Shown here: positions 45,344-52,399 of the stretch, one piece after another | Numbering within the stretch: the first letter of the stretch is position 1 | How the letters are laid out: the number at the start of each line of letters is the position of its first letter | Source of the DNA: an uncultured cyanobacterium | GTDB lineage: Bacteria > Cyanobacteriota > Cyanobacteriia > PCC-6307 > Cyanobiaceae | DNA length: 64,000 nt | Direction of reading: 5' to 3' | NCBI GenBank assembly: GCA_903823115.1 | Contig: CAIJRN010000028.1 | Span: 1 to 64,000 of the forward strand | Made by a program: the position numbers and the translations under genes | The notes under the pieces: model-generated | Database searches by the model: none | What the model was told of the DNA's origin: nothing | The model's input: the letters and a program-made list of their open reading frames with translations, nothing else

Positions 45344-45958
45344 ATGTCCGAACCCCAGGAGCTCACCAGTGCCCAGCAGGAGCTGTACGACTGGCTGGAT
45401 GGCTACATCGGCAGGCATCGCCACAGCCCCTCGATTCGCCAGATGATGGAGGCCATGGGTCTGCGTTCGCCGGCGCCGATCCAGAGCCGCCTGCGCCATC
45501 TGCAGCAGAAGGGCTGGATCACCTGGCAGGAGGGCCAGGCCCGCACCATGCAGTTGCTGGGCGGCATCCGCAGCACCGGTATTCCGGTGCTCGGGGCGGT
45601 GGCGGCGGGGGGCCTGGTGGAAACCTTCGACGACGTTCAGGAGCGGGTGGATCTCGCGCCGGTGCTGGACACCCGCGGCCTGTTTGCCCTCACGGTCAAC
45701 GGTGATTCGATGGTGGATGCCCATATCGCCGATGGCGATCTGGTGTTGATGGAGCCTGTCAGCGACCCGAGCCACCTGCGCAACGGCACCATCGTCACTG
45801 CCCTGGTGGCTGGCAGTGGCACGACCCTCAAGCACTTCCAGCGCCAGGGCAGCACCGTCACCCTGGAGGCGGCCAACCCGGCCTACGCGCCGATCGTCGT
45901 TCCCGCCGACCAGGTCACGGTGCAGGGTCGTCTGGTGGCGGTCTGGCGCCAGGTCTGA
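45344..45958 (+). CDS. lexA: LexA repressor
   Basis: Represses SOS genes in many bacteria; in some cyanobacteria it instead controls redox, carbon or motility genes. The N-terminal winged helix spans residues 1-66 (SPSIRQMMEAMGLRSPAPIQ as recognition region). The self-cleavage machinery is intact: Ala88-Gly89 cleavage bond in GAVAAGG, Ser122 in NGDSMV and Lys163 in TTLKHF. This argues for a cleavable, SOS-type repressor. ATG 45344 gives 204 residues; a TTG at 45329 adds five. An upstream LexA-like box suggests autoregulation. Confidence 0.95.
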   Translation: MSEPQELTSAQQELYDWLDGYIGRHRHSPSIRQMMEAMGLRSPAPIQSRLRHLQQKGWITWQEGQARTMQLLGGIRSTGIPVLGAVAAGGLVETFDDVQERVDLAPVLDTRGLFALTVNGDSMVDAHIADGDLVLMEPVSDPSHLRNGTIVTALVAGSGTTLKHFQRQGSTVTLEAANPAYAPIVVPADQVTVQGRLVAVWRQV

Positions 45959-46075
45959 GGTGTGACCCTCCACGTTGTAAGGTGGCTTAGCGCCTGACGA
46001 GGCCTTCGGGCTCTGCAGCCATCCAGCTGCAGCAACGGGAACCGCTCCAGCGGGCATCCTTCTAAGCGCACCTTT

Positions 46076-46148
46076 GGGGCCATAGCTCAGCTGGTAGAGC
46101 ACCTGCATGGCATGCAGGGGGTCAGCGGTTCGAATCCGCTTGGCTCCA
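46076..46148 (+). tRNA. tRNA-Ala (anticodon GGC)
   Basis: A full cloverleaf: acceptor GGGGCCA/TGGCTCC, D arm GCTC...GAGC, anticodon stem CCTGC/GCAGG with loop ATGGCAT (anticodon GGC), and T arm AGCGG-TTCGAAT-CCGCT. The discriminator is A73, and CCA is not encoded. Its 3' half is repeated downstream twice, so it is the insertion site of the accessory island. Confidence 0.97.
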
Positions 46149-46149
46149 T
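46104..46149 (+). repeat. att-like repeat 1 (inside tRNA-Ala)
   Basis: 46 bases from the anticodon loop to one base past the tRNA end. An identical copy is at 48306-48351 and a decayed one at 56276-56312. Such tRNA 3'-end duplications are the footprint of tyrosine-recombinase integration. Confidence 0.85.
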
Positions 46150-46155
46150 AACGTC

Positions 46156-46185
46156 AGACTCCTTGCGCCGCAAGGGGTCTTTTTT
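46156..46185 (+). terminator. terminator of tRNA-Ala
   Basis: AGACTCCTTG and CAAGGGGTCT form a 10-bp stem (one G-T pair), loop CGCCG, followed by a T run. A near-copy follows the second tRNA fragment at 48358-48386. Confidence 0.9.
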
Positions 46186-46299
46186 GTCGGTCAGGGTGTC
46201 GCTGGCAGGCCCGGGGCGGGGCCAAAAAGCGCAAAATCAAGCGCAAAACTTAGGCAAGCGATGGCCCCAATCGGTCCGGATCGGAATGGCCGCGGCTGC

Positions 46300-47391
46300 T
46301 CAGGCGAGGGACCGCGCGATGGCATTGCACTGCTCCTCCAGCTGGCTGATCCGCGCCAGCAGCTCCGGGAAGCGCGGGAACTCACCGCGCAGCATCCCTG
46401 AGTCAGTCATGGCCGTGTAGTCCGACTCCAGGGCCTGCCGGGCGGCATCGGTCGGCACCAGCTGCAGGTTGCCGCTGAGAGCATGGAGGTAGTCGATGGG
46501 CTGCTCATCAGCATCCATGGCTCGCCAGAAGTCCTCCTTGTGCTGAGCCACCTCTGCGGCCAGGGTGCGGTCTCGAACAGCCGCCTCAGAGATACCAGAA
46601 CGGGCCAGGCGATCGAGGTCATACCAATGGCGTGAATAGCGGTCGCCCTCACCGCTGCCCCAACGGCCTCTCCGGCAGGAGACATGGATCGCCGCGGCCT
46701 TCTCCAGGAACGTGCGCTTCGGGTCCATCACCAGTGGCCTGGCAGTCGGGAAATCGAGCATGACCAGGTGGGTCGCTGCCTCGCAGGTGATGGGCACCGG
46801 CCCATGCGGTTCGCCGGTGGAATGGGCACCGAACTCCAGCAGCACCGTGGGCCGCACGTAGCCGTAGGTGCCCTCAGGCGCCGGGATCAGCGGTGGGTAG
46901 TGGAGAACGATGGTGGGTGGCTGCCGGCGCCCTGGTTCCGCCGCTTTGAGCGTCAGCTTCACCGGGATGCCTGCGGCCGAGACAGCCCCTTGAAGCAGTG
47001 GCATGGGGATCTCGCTGACCCATTGCTTGAGCTTGCTGTCAGCGGCCTTACGGCGCCTTTCGGCCTGGCTCGGGTTGACTGCCGGCGCCAGGTCGACATC
47101 CGGCCAGAGGTGCTGAATGTTGACGGTGAGGTCGACGTCCTCCGAGAAGCGGTCAATCAACCCATGGGCCTTGGAGAGCGAGGTGCCGCCCTTGAAGGTG
47201 AGGCTCTGCAGGAGTTGCTGATCTGTGCCAAGGATCTGCAGGGCCCAGACCACCCAGATGTCCTTCTCAAGCAGAAAGGCCGGCCAGCCGGATACGGCAG
47301 CAGCCACCGCCAGGGCTTCCATCTGATCCTCTGCGGAAAGAGCGAACCAGGACTCAGCCACGAACCTCCAGCGGTCCCTGATCTTGTTCAC
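46300..47391 (-). CDS. AbiEii/AbiGii nucleotidyltransferase toxin
   Basis: The toxin of type IV AbiE systems, which stall growth and abort phage infection; homologues transfer nucleotides to tRNA or other targets. Motifs: 'LLEKDIWVVWAL' near residue 40, 'LTFKGGTSLSKAHG' near 65 (Gly-Gly-Thr-Ser nucleotidyltransferase loop) and FSEDVDLTV near 82 (metal-binding Asp pair). The family's Lys and later Asp-containing motif are in 'RYSRHWYDLDRL' near 255. It opens with GTG inside the antitoxin gene (38-base overlap), as usual for AbiE pairs. 363 residues is close to the family's length, so it is probably active. Confidence 0.88.
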   Translation of the reverse strand: MNKIRDRWRFVAESWFALSAEDQMEALAVAAAVSGWPAFLLEKDIWVVWALQILGTDQQLLQSLTFKGGTSLSKAHGLIDRFSEDVDLTVNIQHLWPDVDLAPAVNPSQAERRRKAADSKLKQWVSEIPMPLLQGAVSAAGIPVKLTLKAAEPGRRQPPTIVLHYPPLIPAPEGTYGYVRPTVLLEFGAHSTGEPHGPVPITCEAATHLVMLDFPTARPLVMDPKRTFLEKAAAIHVSCRRGRWGSGEGDRYSRHWYDLDRLARSGISEAAVRDRTLAAEVAQHKEDFWRAMDADEQPIDYLHALSGNLQLVPTDAARQALESDYTAMTDSGMLRGEFPRFPELLARISQLEEQCNAIARSLA

Positions 47392-48004
47392 TGAGCAGCT
47401 CCGCCAGCCACAAGGGCAGCTCAGCCCTGACGGAGAGCAGGGCTTCCCACTCTTCAGGAGGCAGCACGGTTCGGAGCTTCGGCAGAACTGCTGAGGCCTG
47501 ATCAGGGCCGAGCCAGGTCAGGGCGCGGATCGCCTGGCCGGCAGGGCGATCAGCCAGCAGGAAGTTCCAGGCGGCTGCCGTGCGGATGGTGACCTGCTGC
47601 TTGCCGAAGACATAGCGCTTCTGGCTCCGGCTGCGGGACAGATAGATCTGCTGTACGGGCATCTGGGTGGTGAGGCCAAGGGCATTGGCCGCGGCGGCAC
47701 CACTGCTCACCAACTGCTGAACGCCCTCCTGGTTGAGCCAGCCCATCACCGCCTCCGGCGCCGGAGGTCTGGTGCCAAAGCGACTGCAAACGGGCAGGGC
47801 GTAACGGCCGCGGGTGATCTTCACGAGCTTGCCCCGGGCCGCCAAGCGCCGCAGGGCCTGGTCCACCGCATCGCGCTTACCCAGCGCCAGGAACTGCTTG
47901 GCAGCCAGCAGGAATCCCTCAGGGCACTTGCCTGCCGCTTCAAGGATCTGCTCGCTCAGCACGGTCTTCTCGCTCGGAACAGTCTTCTCGCTCGGAACAG
48001 CCAT
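47354..48004 (-). CDS. AbiEi-type antitoxin (DUF6088-like)
   Basis: Partner of the AbiEii toxin and probably its transcriptional repressor. A winged-helix N-terminal domain (about residues 18-70) holds 'DAVDQALRRLAARGKLVKITRGRYALP', a characteristic AbiEi/DUF6088 segment. The C-terminal part has 'GVQQLVSSGAAAANALGLTTQMP' and 'YLSRSRSQKRYVFGKQQVTIR'. The first 20 residues contain a tandem repeat (VPSEKT VPSEKT VLSEQ), encoded by 18-base DNA repeats at about 47950-48000. The start ATG is at 48004. It precedes the toxin on the same transcript. Confidence 0.85.
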   Translation of the reverse strand: MAVPSEKTVPSEKTVLSEQILEAAGKCPEGFLLAAKQFLALGKRDAVDQALRRLAARGKLVKITRGRYALPVCSRFGTRPPAPEAVMGWLNQEGVQQLVSSGAAAANALGLTTQMPVQQIYLSRSRSQKRYVFGKQQVTIRTAAAWNFLLADRPAGQAIRALTWLGPDQASAVLPKLRTVLPPEEWEALLSVRAELPLWLAELLSEQDQGPLEVRG

Positions 48005-48305
48005 GACGACTGGATCGTTCCTGTTATGTTCTGGTGTGTCAGGAGCCTACACGAGTTTCTGACACCCTGTCCACGGAGCTTTTGGCATCGCGACCGTGAG
48101 ACCGGTGCTCCTGACTTGGCTGTCGACGCGCTCCAGCTGCTGGAGGATCCGTCCGCGAATCGGCGGGTCAACTTGACCTTTCCTGCCTGCTCACGGATCG
48201 ACCATCCCTTCAGAGACAGCCACTTGACCACAGGTCTTGCCCAGATCGATTGTGCTGCAATGGTTTTACCAGTCGCGATCAGGGGCCTCAGAGGGCGCCA
48301 TTGAT
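48005..48305. other. region upstream of AbiE, with a possible integrase remnant
   Basis: About 300 bases up to att-like repeat 2. The AbiE promoter should lie near 48005-48040. On the minus strand from about 48231 down to 48090, a frame reads VVKWLSLKGWSIREQAGKVK, then LTRRFADGSSSSW. This resembles the arm-binding N-terminus of cyanobacterial tyrosine recombinases. It soon loses sense and has no catalytic part. Low certainty. Confidence 0.3.
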
Positions 48306-48351
48306 TGCATGGCATGCAGGGGGTCAGCGGTTCGAATCCGCTTGGCTCCAT
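48306..48351 (+). repeat. att-like repeat 2 (tRNA-Ala 3' fragment)
   Basis: An exact 46-base copy of the 3' half of tRNA-Ala(GGC). The 5' half is missing, so it is not a functional tRNA gene. The terminator copy after it shows that the duplicated unit extends beyond the tRNA end. Confidence 0.85.
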
Positions 48352-48357
48352 TTCTTT

Positions 48358-48386
48358 AGACTCCTTGCAGCGCAAGGGGTCTTTTT
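48358..48386 (+). terminator. copy of the tRNA-Ala terminator
   Basis: AGACTCCTTG-(CAGCG)-CAAGGGGTCT plus a T run; same stem as at 46156-46185 with a different loop. Confidence 0.8.
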
Positions 48387-48442
48387 GTTTTTGGGATGTT
48401 GCTCCCCTTGCAGGATTCGCCATGCGGTCGTAAAAGCGATCG

Positions 48443-48901
48443 TCATACAGCTCCCCCCTGCATCCAGATCCTTTGGCGCTGGCCCCCTTGATGGAACGGC
48501 GCCGTTTGCCATGTGCTGCGATGGACCAGCGAGGCGGACATGCTGCTTGACGCTGATCGGCTGATCGCTTCGATCCACTCCACGTCGGCGATGCCTCGGA
48601 AATCGCTGTCCATGGTGTAGCCGGGCCTGGTGATCTCTGGCCGTGGCCAGGATGCTGCTGCCAGCGCAAGCCGGGTATCGAGATCCACCACCTGAGCGCA
48701 CTGCATCACGGCGGCCGCCTGGATGGCCCGGGCCTCCCGGTGTTCGAGCAGGATCCACTGGGGCACCTCCAAGATGCTGATCGCCGGCACCACAAGCGAG
48801 CTTTCGTCGGCCATCAGGGCCAGGAAGTGCTCGGCCTGCCCACCATCGGTGACCACCTCGATCCAGCCCGAGGAATCCACCACCACCCGCGTGGGTTTCA
48901 C
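48443..48901 (-). pseudogene. PIN-domain (VapC-like) toxin, probably degenerate
   Basis: The N-terminus is a clear PIN domain: VVVDSSGWIEVV (first acidic residue Asp9), then 'PAISILEVPQWIL' with Glu near 45. The centre is wrong: where VapC proteins have an A-D-A/S-x-I helix before the last acidic strand, the sequence jumps from LALAAASWPRPEI to GYTMDSDFRGI. The third acidic residue is thus lost with roughly 25 residues. After VEWIEAI the tail is low-complexity Ser/Gln sequence, as if out of its original frame. It overlaps the antitoxin gene by 4 bases. It is probably an inactive remnant of an AbrB/VapC pair. Confidence 0.65.
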
Positions 48902-49101
48902 AGGCGATCTCCCTCGCGCTGGAAGCTGTTCTTGCCTTGCAGAAAACTGCGCAAGGCGGCTGGAGTCTGGCTGGGCACCAGTTCGATTCGCCCCGGCAAG
49001 GCGATCACCTGAAGGGTCTGCCCGGCTCTGAGGCCGAACTGTTCGCGGACCCGCTTGGGAATCACGATCTGGAACTTGGGGGATACGGTTGTGACATCCA
49101 T
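48898..49101 (-). CDS. AbrB/MazE-family antitoxin
   Basis: 67 residues with the swapped-hairpin AbrB pattern: VSPKFQIVIPKRVREQFGLR (residues 6-25), then 'GQTLQVIALPGRIELVP'. The C-terminal region would bind the toxin. It is translationally coupled to the degenerate PIN gene (ATGA overlap). An 11-base palindrome, CTGTCATACAG at 49109-49119, lies just upstream of its start and could be its operator. Confidence 0.88.
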   Translation of the reverse strand: MDVTTVSPKFQIVIPKRVREQFGLRAGQTLQVIALPGRIELVPSQTPAALRSFLQGKNSFQREGDRL

Positions 49102-49108
49102 CGAAGAG

Positions 49109-49119
49109 CTGTCATACAG
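49109..49119. promoter_or_regulatory. operator-like palindrome of the AbrB/PIN locus
   Basis: CTGT-CAT-ACAG, 8 bases upstream of the AbrB start. Antitoxins of this type usually bind such palindromes to repress their own operon. Not tested. Confidence 0.35.
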
Positions 49120-49198
49120 TTTTAAGATTGACCCTGATCTGTTTTACGGCTAAAGGTTCTTCCCATCGAGCGCTGACCGCGACGTAATTCCCCCCGGC

Positions 49199-49405
49199 AT
49201 GACGGGGCTGTTCTCCGCCGCCGCCAGTGCTTACACCAGCACGGTGGCCACGATGGGGGATTTGGATCTGCCTGGCTATCGCCTGCATCTGCTCAAAAGG
49301 GCAGACGAGGGGCGCTGGTCGATCTGGGTGAACGGCAACTGGCGGCTCACAGTTTCCTGCCGCGATGGTCACATGTTCGATCTCGATTTTGAGGACTACC
49401 ACTGA
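49199..49405 (+). CDS. HigB/RelE-type toxin, N-terminally shortened
   Basis: The C-terminal half matches HigB toxins, ribosome-dependent mRNA endonucleases: 'LDLPGYRLHLLKRADEGRWSIWVNGNWRLTV' and MFDLDFEDYH. At 68 residues it is about 25 short of the family's usual 92, and the first 20 residues (MTGLFSAAASAYTSTVATMG) only weakly resemble the helical part. The 5' end may be deleted or frameshifted, so activity is doubtful. It shares one base with the HigA gene (TGATG). Confidence 0.75.
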   Translation: MTGLFSAAASAYTSTVATMGDLDLPGYRLHLLKRADEGRWSIWVNGNWRLTVSCRDGHMFDLDFEDYH

Positions 49406-49698
49406 TGCAGATGCACAATCCTCTCCACCCCGGGGAATTCATTGAAGGGGTGTATCTCGAGCCTTGTGAACTCTCCATCCGGCAGGTCGCCGAGCGGCTG
49501 GGTGTTTCGGCATCCAGCTTTCAGCGGCTGGTTGCCGGCAAAAGCCGCGTCACGCCGGATATGGCGCTGCGGTTGTCGCGGGTGCTGGGGCGTAGCGCCG
49601 TGAGCTGGCTCGCCATGCAGGACAGCCACGATCTCTGGCGGGCCCGTCAGTGTCTCGAGCTCTCAGTACTGACCCCGAGGGAGCTCACGCCGGCCTGA
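49405..49698 (+). CDS. HigA-type antitoxin (XRE helix-turn-helix)
   Basis: 97 residues. Typical HigA opening HPGEFIEGVYLEP, then the helix-turn-helix 'SIRQVAERLGVSASSFQRLVAGKSRVTPDMALRLSRVLG' and 'SWLAMQDSHDLWRAR'. It neutralises HigB and represses the operon. Full length and apparently intact. A second copy of its central part, about 90% identical by eye, occurs in the relic at 53755-53915. Confidence 0.92.
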   Translation: MQMHNPLHPGEFIEGVYLEPCELSIRQVAERLGVSASSFQRLVAGKSRVTPDMALRLSRVLGRSAVSWLAMQDSHDLWRARQCLELSVLTPRELTPA

Positions 49699-49762
49699 AC
49701 GTGCTGCCTTTGCGGAGGGCTTTGCAGATACCGGCTGGCTGATGCAAGTGAGCATCGATTAA

Positions 49763-49781
49763 GCTAGATAGATCAGCTAGC
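49763..49781. promoter_or_regulatory. inverted repeat before the Phd/PIN locus
   Basis: GCTAG-N9-CTAGC ends 10 bases before the antitoxin ATG at 49792. It is the expected place for an autoregulatory operator of a Phd-type antitoxin. Confidence 0.4.
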
Positions 49782-49791
49782 CACCACACCC

Positions 49792-50052
49792 ATGGACGCC
49801 ATCTGGACTCTTCAGGACGCCAAGAACCGATTCAGTGCCGTGGTGGATGCGGCTGCCAGGGGCGAACCGCAGAAGGTGACGCGCCGCGGCAAATGGGTGA
49901 GTGTGGTGTTGTCGGCCGAGGACTACGAGCGGCTGCAGCGCCTCGACGTGGCCAATGCGCCATCACTGGCCGAGCTGCTGCTGCAGATGCCGCAGGACAA
50001 CGAGGGCTTCGAGCCGTTGCCCTTGGCGCCCAGGGAGTTTCCATGTAACTGA
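49792..50052 (+). CDS. Phd/YefM-family antitoxin
   Basis: 86 residues. The Phd fold is recognised in 'WTLQDAKNRFSAVVDAAARGEPQKVTRRGKWVSVVLSAEDYERL' (residues 4-47). The C-terminal tail (LAELLLQMPQDNEGFEPLPL) is the usual toxin-wrapping segment. The PIN toxin gene starts 3 bases after its stop. The pair looks complete. An upstream inverted repeat may be the operator. Confidence 0.92.
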   Translation: MDAIWTLQDAKNRFSAVVDAAARGEPQKVTRRGKWVSVVLSAEDYERLQRLDVANAPSLAELLLQMPQDNEGFEPLPLAPREFPCN

Positions 50053-50055
50053 TCG

Positions 50056-50475
50056 ATGTTTTTAATTGACACCGTGGTGCTCTCAGAGCTGCGCCGACGC
50101 GAGCGCGATCCCGGCGTGGTGGCCTGGATCGGCCGTCAGCGGCCGGAGGACTGTTTTTTGAGTGTGGTGAGCATTGGCGAGATCGAGCGCGGTATTGCCC
50201 GCAAACGCACGACCGATGCCGGCTTTGGGATGCAGTTGGCCGGATGGCTGGATCAGCTGCTGCGGCTGTATGGCGATCGGCTGTTGCCTGTGGATGTGGG
50301 GGTGGCGCGTCGCTGGGGACAGCTCTCGGCCGAGCTCGGCCATGGCGGTGCCGACCTGCTGATTGCTGCCACGGCGCTGGAGCGGGGCCTCACCGTGGTG
50401 ACACGCAACTTGCGGCACTTCACCCCCACGGGAGTGGCGACCTTGAACCCATGGCAAGAGCAGCTGGACTCGTGA
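50056..50475 (+). CDS. PIN-domain toxin (VapC/FitB type)
   Basis: A ribonuclease of 139 residues. All expected acidic positions are present: Asp5 in MFLIDTVVLSEL, Glu near 43 in 'VVSIGEIERGIARK', Asp near 99 in 'GHGGADLLIAATA', and the final strand TVVTRNLRHFTPTGV, where Asn replaces the last Asp as in FitB relatives. Complete and paired with the upstream Phd antitoxin. The middle of this gene recurs in the relic at 53915-54203. Confidence 0.92.
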   Translation: MFLIDTVVLSELRRRERDPGVVAWIGRQRPEDCFLSVVSIGEIERGIARKRTTDAGFGMQLAGWLDQLLRLYGDRLLPVDVGVARRWGQLSAELGHGGADLLIAATALERGLTVVTRNLRHFTPTGVATLNPWQEQLDS

Positions 50476-50512
50476 CCAGCTCAGCTGCGCGATCACCGCT
50501 CTGAGCTGGATC

Positions 50513-50867
50513 TCAACCAGAGGGATGAGCCTCCCCGACCTGTTGGAGAACGGCTGCGACCAGATTGTCGCTGAGGTAATAGCCCTCTGCCCGCAGGGCC
50601 TCAAGCAACGGTGCACAGGACGCCGCCAGACCACGCTCCTTGGCGAGCACCAGCACAGCGGCAGTTCCCAGGATCCTGAGCCCTTGGCGACGGGCTTCTG
50701 CCCGTCCGCAACGGTCATCGAGGATCGGGAACAGCTGCAGTCAGGCCGATTTCGGTCGCGATCACCTCCGTGATCCAGACAGTCTTGAACAGATGGCGCA
50801 GCAGCTGCAACTGCTGGATTCGTGCCAGACCGATCAGGGGCCCTGCATCGGCCACGACCACATCCAT
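50513..50867 (-). pseudogene. DUF3368 (PIN-like) toxin, frameshifted with internal deletion
   Basis: From ATG 50867 the frame reads MDVVVADAGPLIGLARIQQL, matching the DUF3368 N-terminus, and stops at TGA after AAVPDPR. In the next frame the family's C-terminal half resumes: ILDDRCGRAEARRQGLRILG, then 'TAAVLVLAKERGL' and LRAEGYYLSDNLVAAVL, ending at 50513. The segment between them (usual catalytic middle with Glu and the GExxAI motif) is missing, so there is both a deletion and a frameshift. It is downstream of an intact UPF0175-type antitoxin, the normal partner. Confidence 0.8.
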
Positions 50868-50879
50868 GATTGCGCTGGT

Positions 50880-51230
50880 TCAGGTGGTTTGTCCCAGCCA
50901 GCGCCGCGCCTGGCTGAGCTCATCGCCGAGGTCGGCAGCGGTGCCATCCACCACGGGAATCCGGAGCGAGGCGAGGATTTCGAGGAAGCGCGTAAGAGGC
51001 AGGCCTGCAATCTGAGCGGCAGACGCCACAGAAATAGTCCCGGCCTGAAACAGCGATAGGGCGAGGCCCGAGCGAACGGCTGCGGTATCTGGCAGTCCAA
51101 GGCGGTCCAGCGCCACCACCAACGCCTTCGGCTGCTGATGGCTGGTCACCAAGGCCATCGCATCGGCTTGCGCAGCCTTGAGCACCGTGGAGGGATTGCT
51201 TTTGAGCTGCCGAACTGAAAAAGCCCGCAT
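50880..51230 (-). CDS. antitoxin with Phd-like N-terminus and UPF0175 domain
   Basis: 116 residues from ATG 51230 (MRAFSVRQLKSNPS). The first 45 residues look like a Phd-type DNA-binding domain ('VRQLKSNPSTVLKAAQADAMALVT', KALVVAL). The rest matches UPF0175: GLALSLFQAGTISVASAAQI, 'LPLTRFLEILASLRIPVV' and DELSQARRWL. UPF0175 proteins pair with DUF3368 toxins, and such a toxin follows 13 bases later but is broken. The antitoxin itself appears intact. Confidence 0.85.
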   Translation of the reverse strand: MRAFSVRQLKSNPSTVLKAAQADAMALVTSHQQPKALVVALDRLGLPDTAAVRSGLALSLFQAGTISVASAAQIAGLPLTRFLEILASLRIPVVDGTAADLGDELSQARRWLGQTT

Positions 51231-51416
51231 GGTGTTCCTACACCTTGGGCCCATGTTGTCGGATCAACGCTCAACAGGGCGAGGTTGGCCAGTTCAGCCT
51301 CGGCGGCCAGCGGTCGATCCAAGGGGTCGCGGTGGGGAATGCTACCTGGCCATCGCCAGGATGATGCGATCCGCTATCGGCCACCCGTACGATGACGTTG
51401 GCAGCTCCCATTGGAG

Positions 51417-52061
51417 ATGACGCTCGCACCACCCTCACGGGCGATCGATCGGACAGACGATGCTCTGGTCCCGCTGCTGCTGCCGGACGGTCTGAAGCTC
51501 ACGGCCGAGCAGTTCGCGGCCGTCTGCCACGCCAACCCTGACGCCGTGCTGGAGCTCGACGCCAGCGGCCACGTGATTCACATGACCCCGACAGGGGGAG
51601 AAACCGGTGCACGCAATGGCACGTTGCTGATCCTGCTGGGCCTGGCCGCGCGCTCCTCCGGGCTGGCGCTGAAGCTGTTTGACAGCTCCAGCGGCTTTCG
51701 CCTGCCCGATGGCTCGGTGCTCAGTCCGGATGCCTCGCTGGTGCGACAAGAGCGCTGGGAGGCCCTCACCCCTGAGGAGCGCCGCGGGTTCACACCCCTC
51801 TGCCCCGATCTTGTCGTGGAGCTTGCCAGCCCCAGCGACGAAGGGCCCCGTGGCCTCAGCGCCCTGCGCGAGAAGATGAATCGCTACCAGGCCAACGGCG
51901 CCCAGCTCGGCTGGCTGCTGATCCCTGAGCAGCAGGCCGTGGAGGTGTGGTCTGCAAGCGGCGGCGGCAACGGCCAGCGCCTTGCGGACGCCACCAGGCT
52001 TGATGCCGGCCCCCTGTTCCATGGGCTGCAGATTGAGCTGCAGGACATTTGGCGGGTCTGA
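51417..52061 (+). CDS. Uma2-family (DUF820) putative restriction-like nuclease
   Basis: 214 residues from ATG 51417 (a TTG at 51411 adds two). The Uma2/DUF820 family has a PD-(D/E)XK fold and is hugely expanded in cyanobacteria. Landmarks: 'LKLTAEQFAAVCHANPDAVLEL', 'VIHMTPTGGETGARN', SPDASLVRQERWEAL (metal Asp), 'CPDLVVELASPSDEG' (Glu) and 'KMNRYQANGAQLGWLLIPEQQAVEVW'. All catalytic positions look intact. The biological role is unknown; these genes spread with mobile elements and toxin-antitoxin genes. Confidence 0.9.
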   Translation: MTLAPPSRAIDRTDDALVPLLLPDGLKLTAEQFAAVCHANPDAVLELDASGHVIHMTPTGGETGARNGTLLILLGLAARSSGLALKLFDSSSGFRLPDGSVLSPDASLVRQERWEALTPEERRGFTPLCPDLVVELASPSDEGPRGLSALREKMNRYQANGAQLGWLLIPEQQAVEVWSASGGGNGQRLADATRLDAGPLFHGLQIELQDIWRV

Positions 52062-52149
52062 GCGGATCGATCACCTAGGTACGAGCGGCTGAAACAGGCG
52101 AGGAGGGTCCGATCCCGACCAGCCTGCAGGCCGTCAGAATCGCTAAAGT

Positions 52150-52160
52150 AAGGAATCCTT
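52150..52160. promoter_or_regulatory. operator-like palindrome of the MazE/PIN locus
   Basis: AAGGA-A-TCCTT lies 14 bases upstream of the antitoxin GTG/ATG at 52175. Position and symmetry suit autoregulation by an AbrB-type antitoxin. Confidence 0.35.
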
Positions 52161-52174
52161 TCCGGGCAGGGCTG

Positions 52175-52399
52175 ATGGTGATTGCCAAGCGCACCAGCAA
52201 GAACCAGCTCACCCTGCCCAAGGCTGTGGTGGAGCAGGTGGGCGCTGCCGACTACTACGACGTGATCTGTGACAACGGTCGCATCGTGCTCACCCCACTC
52301 CATCCAGGTGGAGCCGAGGCGGTGCGCAGGCGGCTGGCGGAGCTGGGGATCAGCGAAGCGGATGTGGCGGAGGCGGTGAGCTGGGCACGACAGCCGTGA
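52175..52399 (+). CDS. AbrB/MazE-family antitoxin
   Basis: 74 residues. The AbrB hairpin is 'RTSKNQLTLPKAVVEQVGAADYYDV', then GRIVLTPLHPGG. The C-terminal helix (VRRRLAELGISEADVAEAVSWA) would bind the toxin. The stop overlaps the PIN toxin start by 4 bases. Intact. Confidence 0.9.
   Translation: MVIAKRTSKNQLTLPKAVVEQVGAADYYDVICDNGRIVLTPLHPGGAEAVRRRLAELGISEADVAEAVSWARQP

Noticed and set aside
46104-48351. tRNA-like copy at 48306 considered as a second tRNA-Ala gene
   Set aside because: The acceptor 5' strand and D arm are absent, so no cloverleaf can form.
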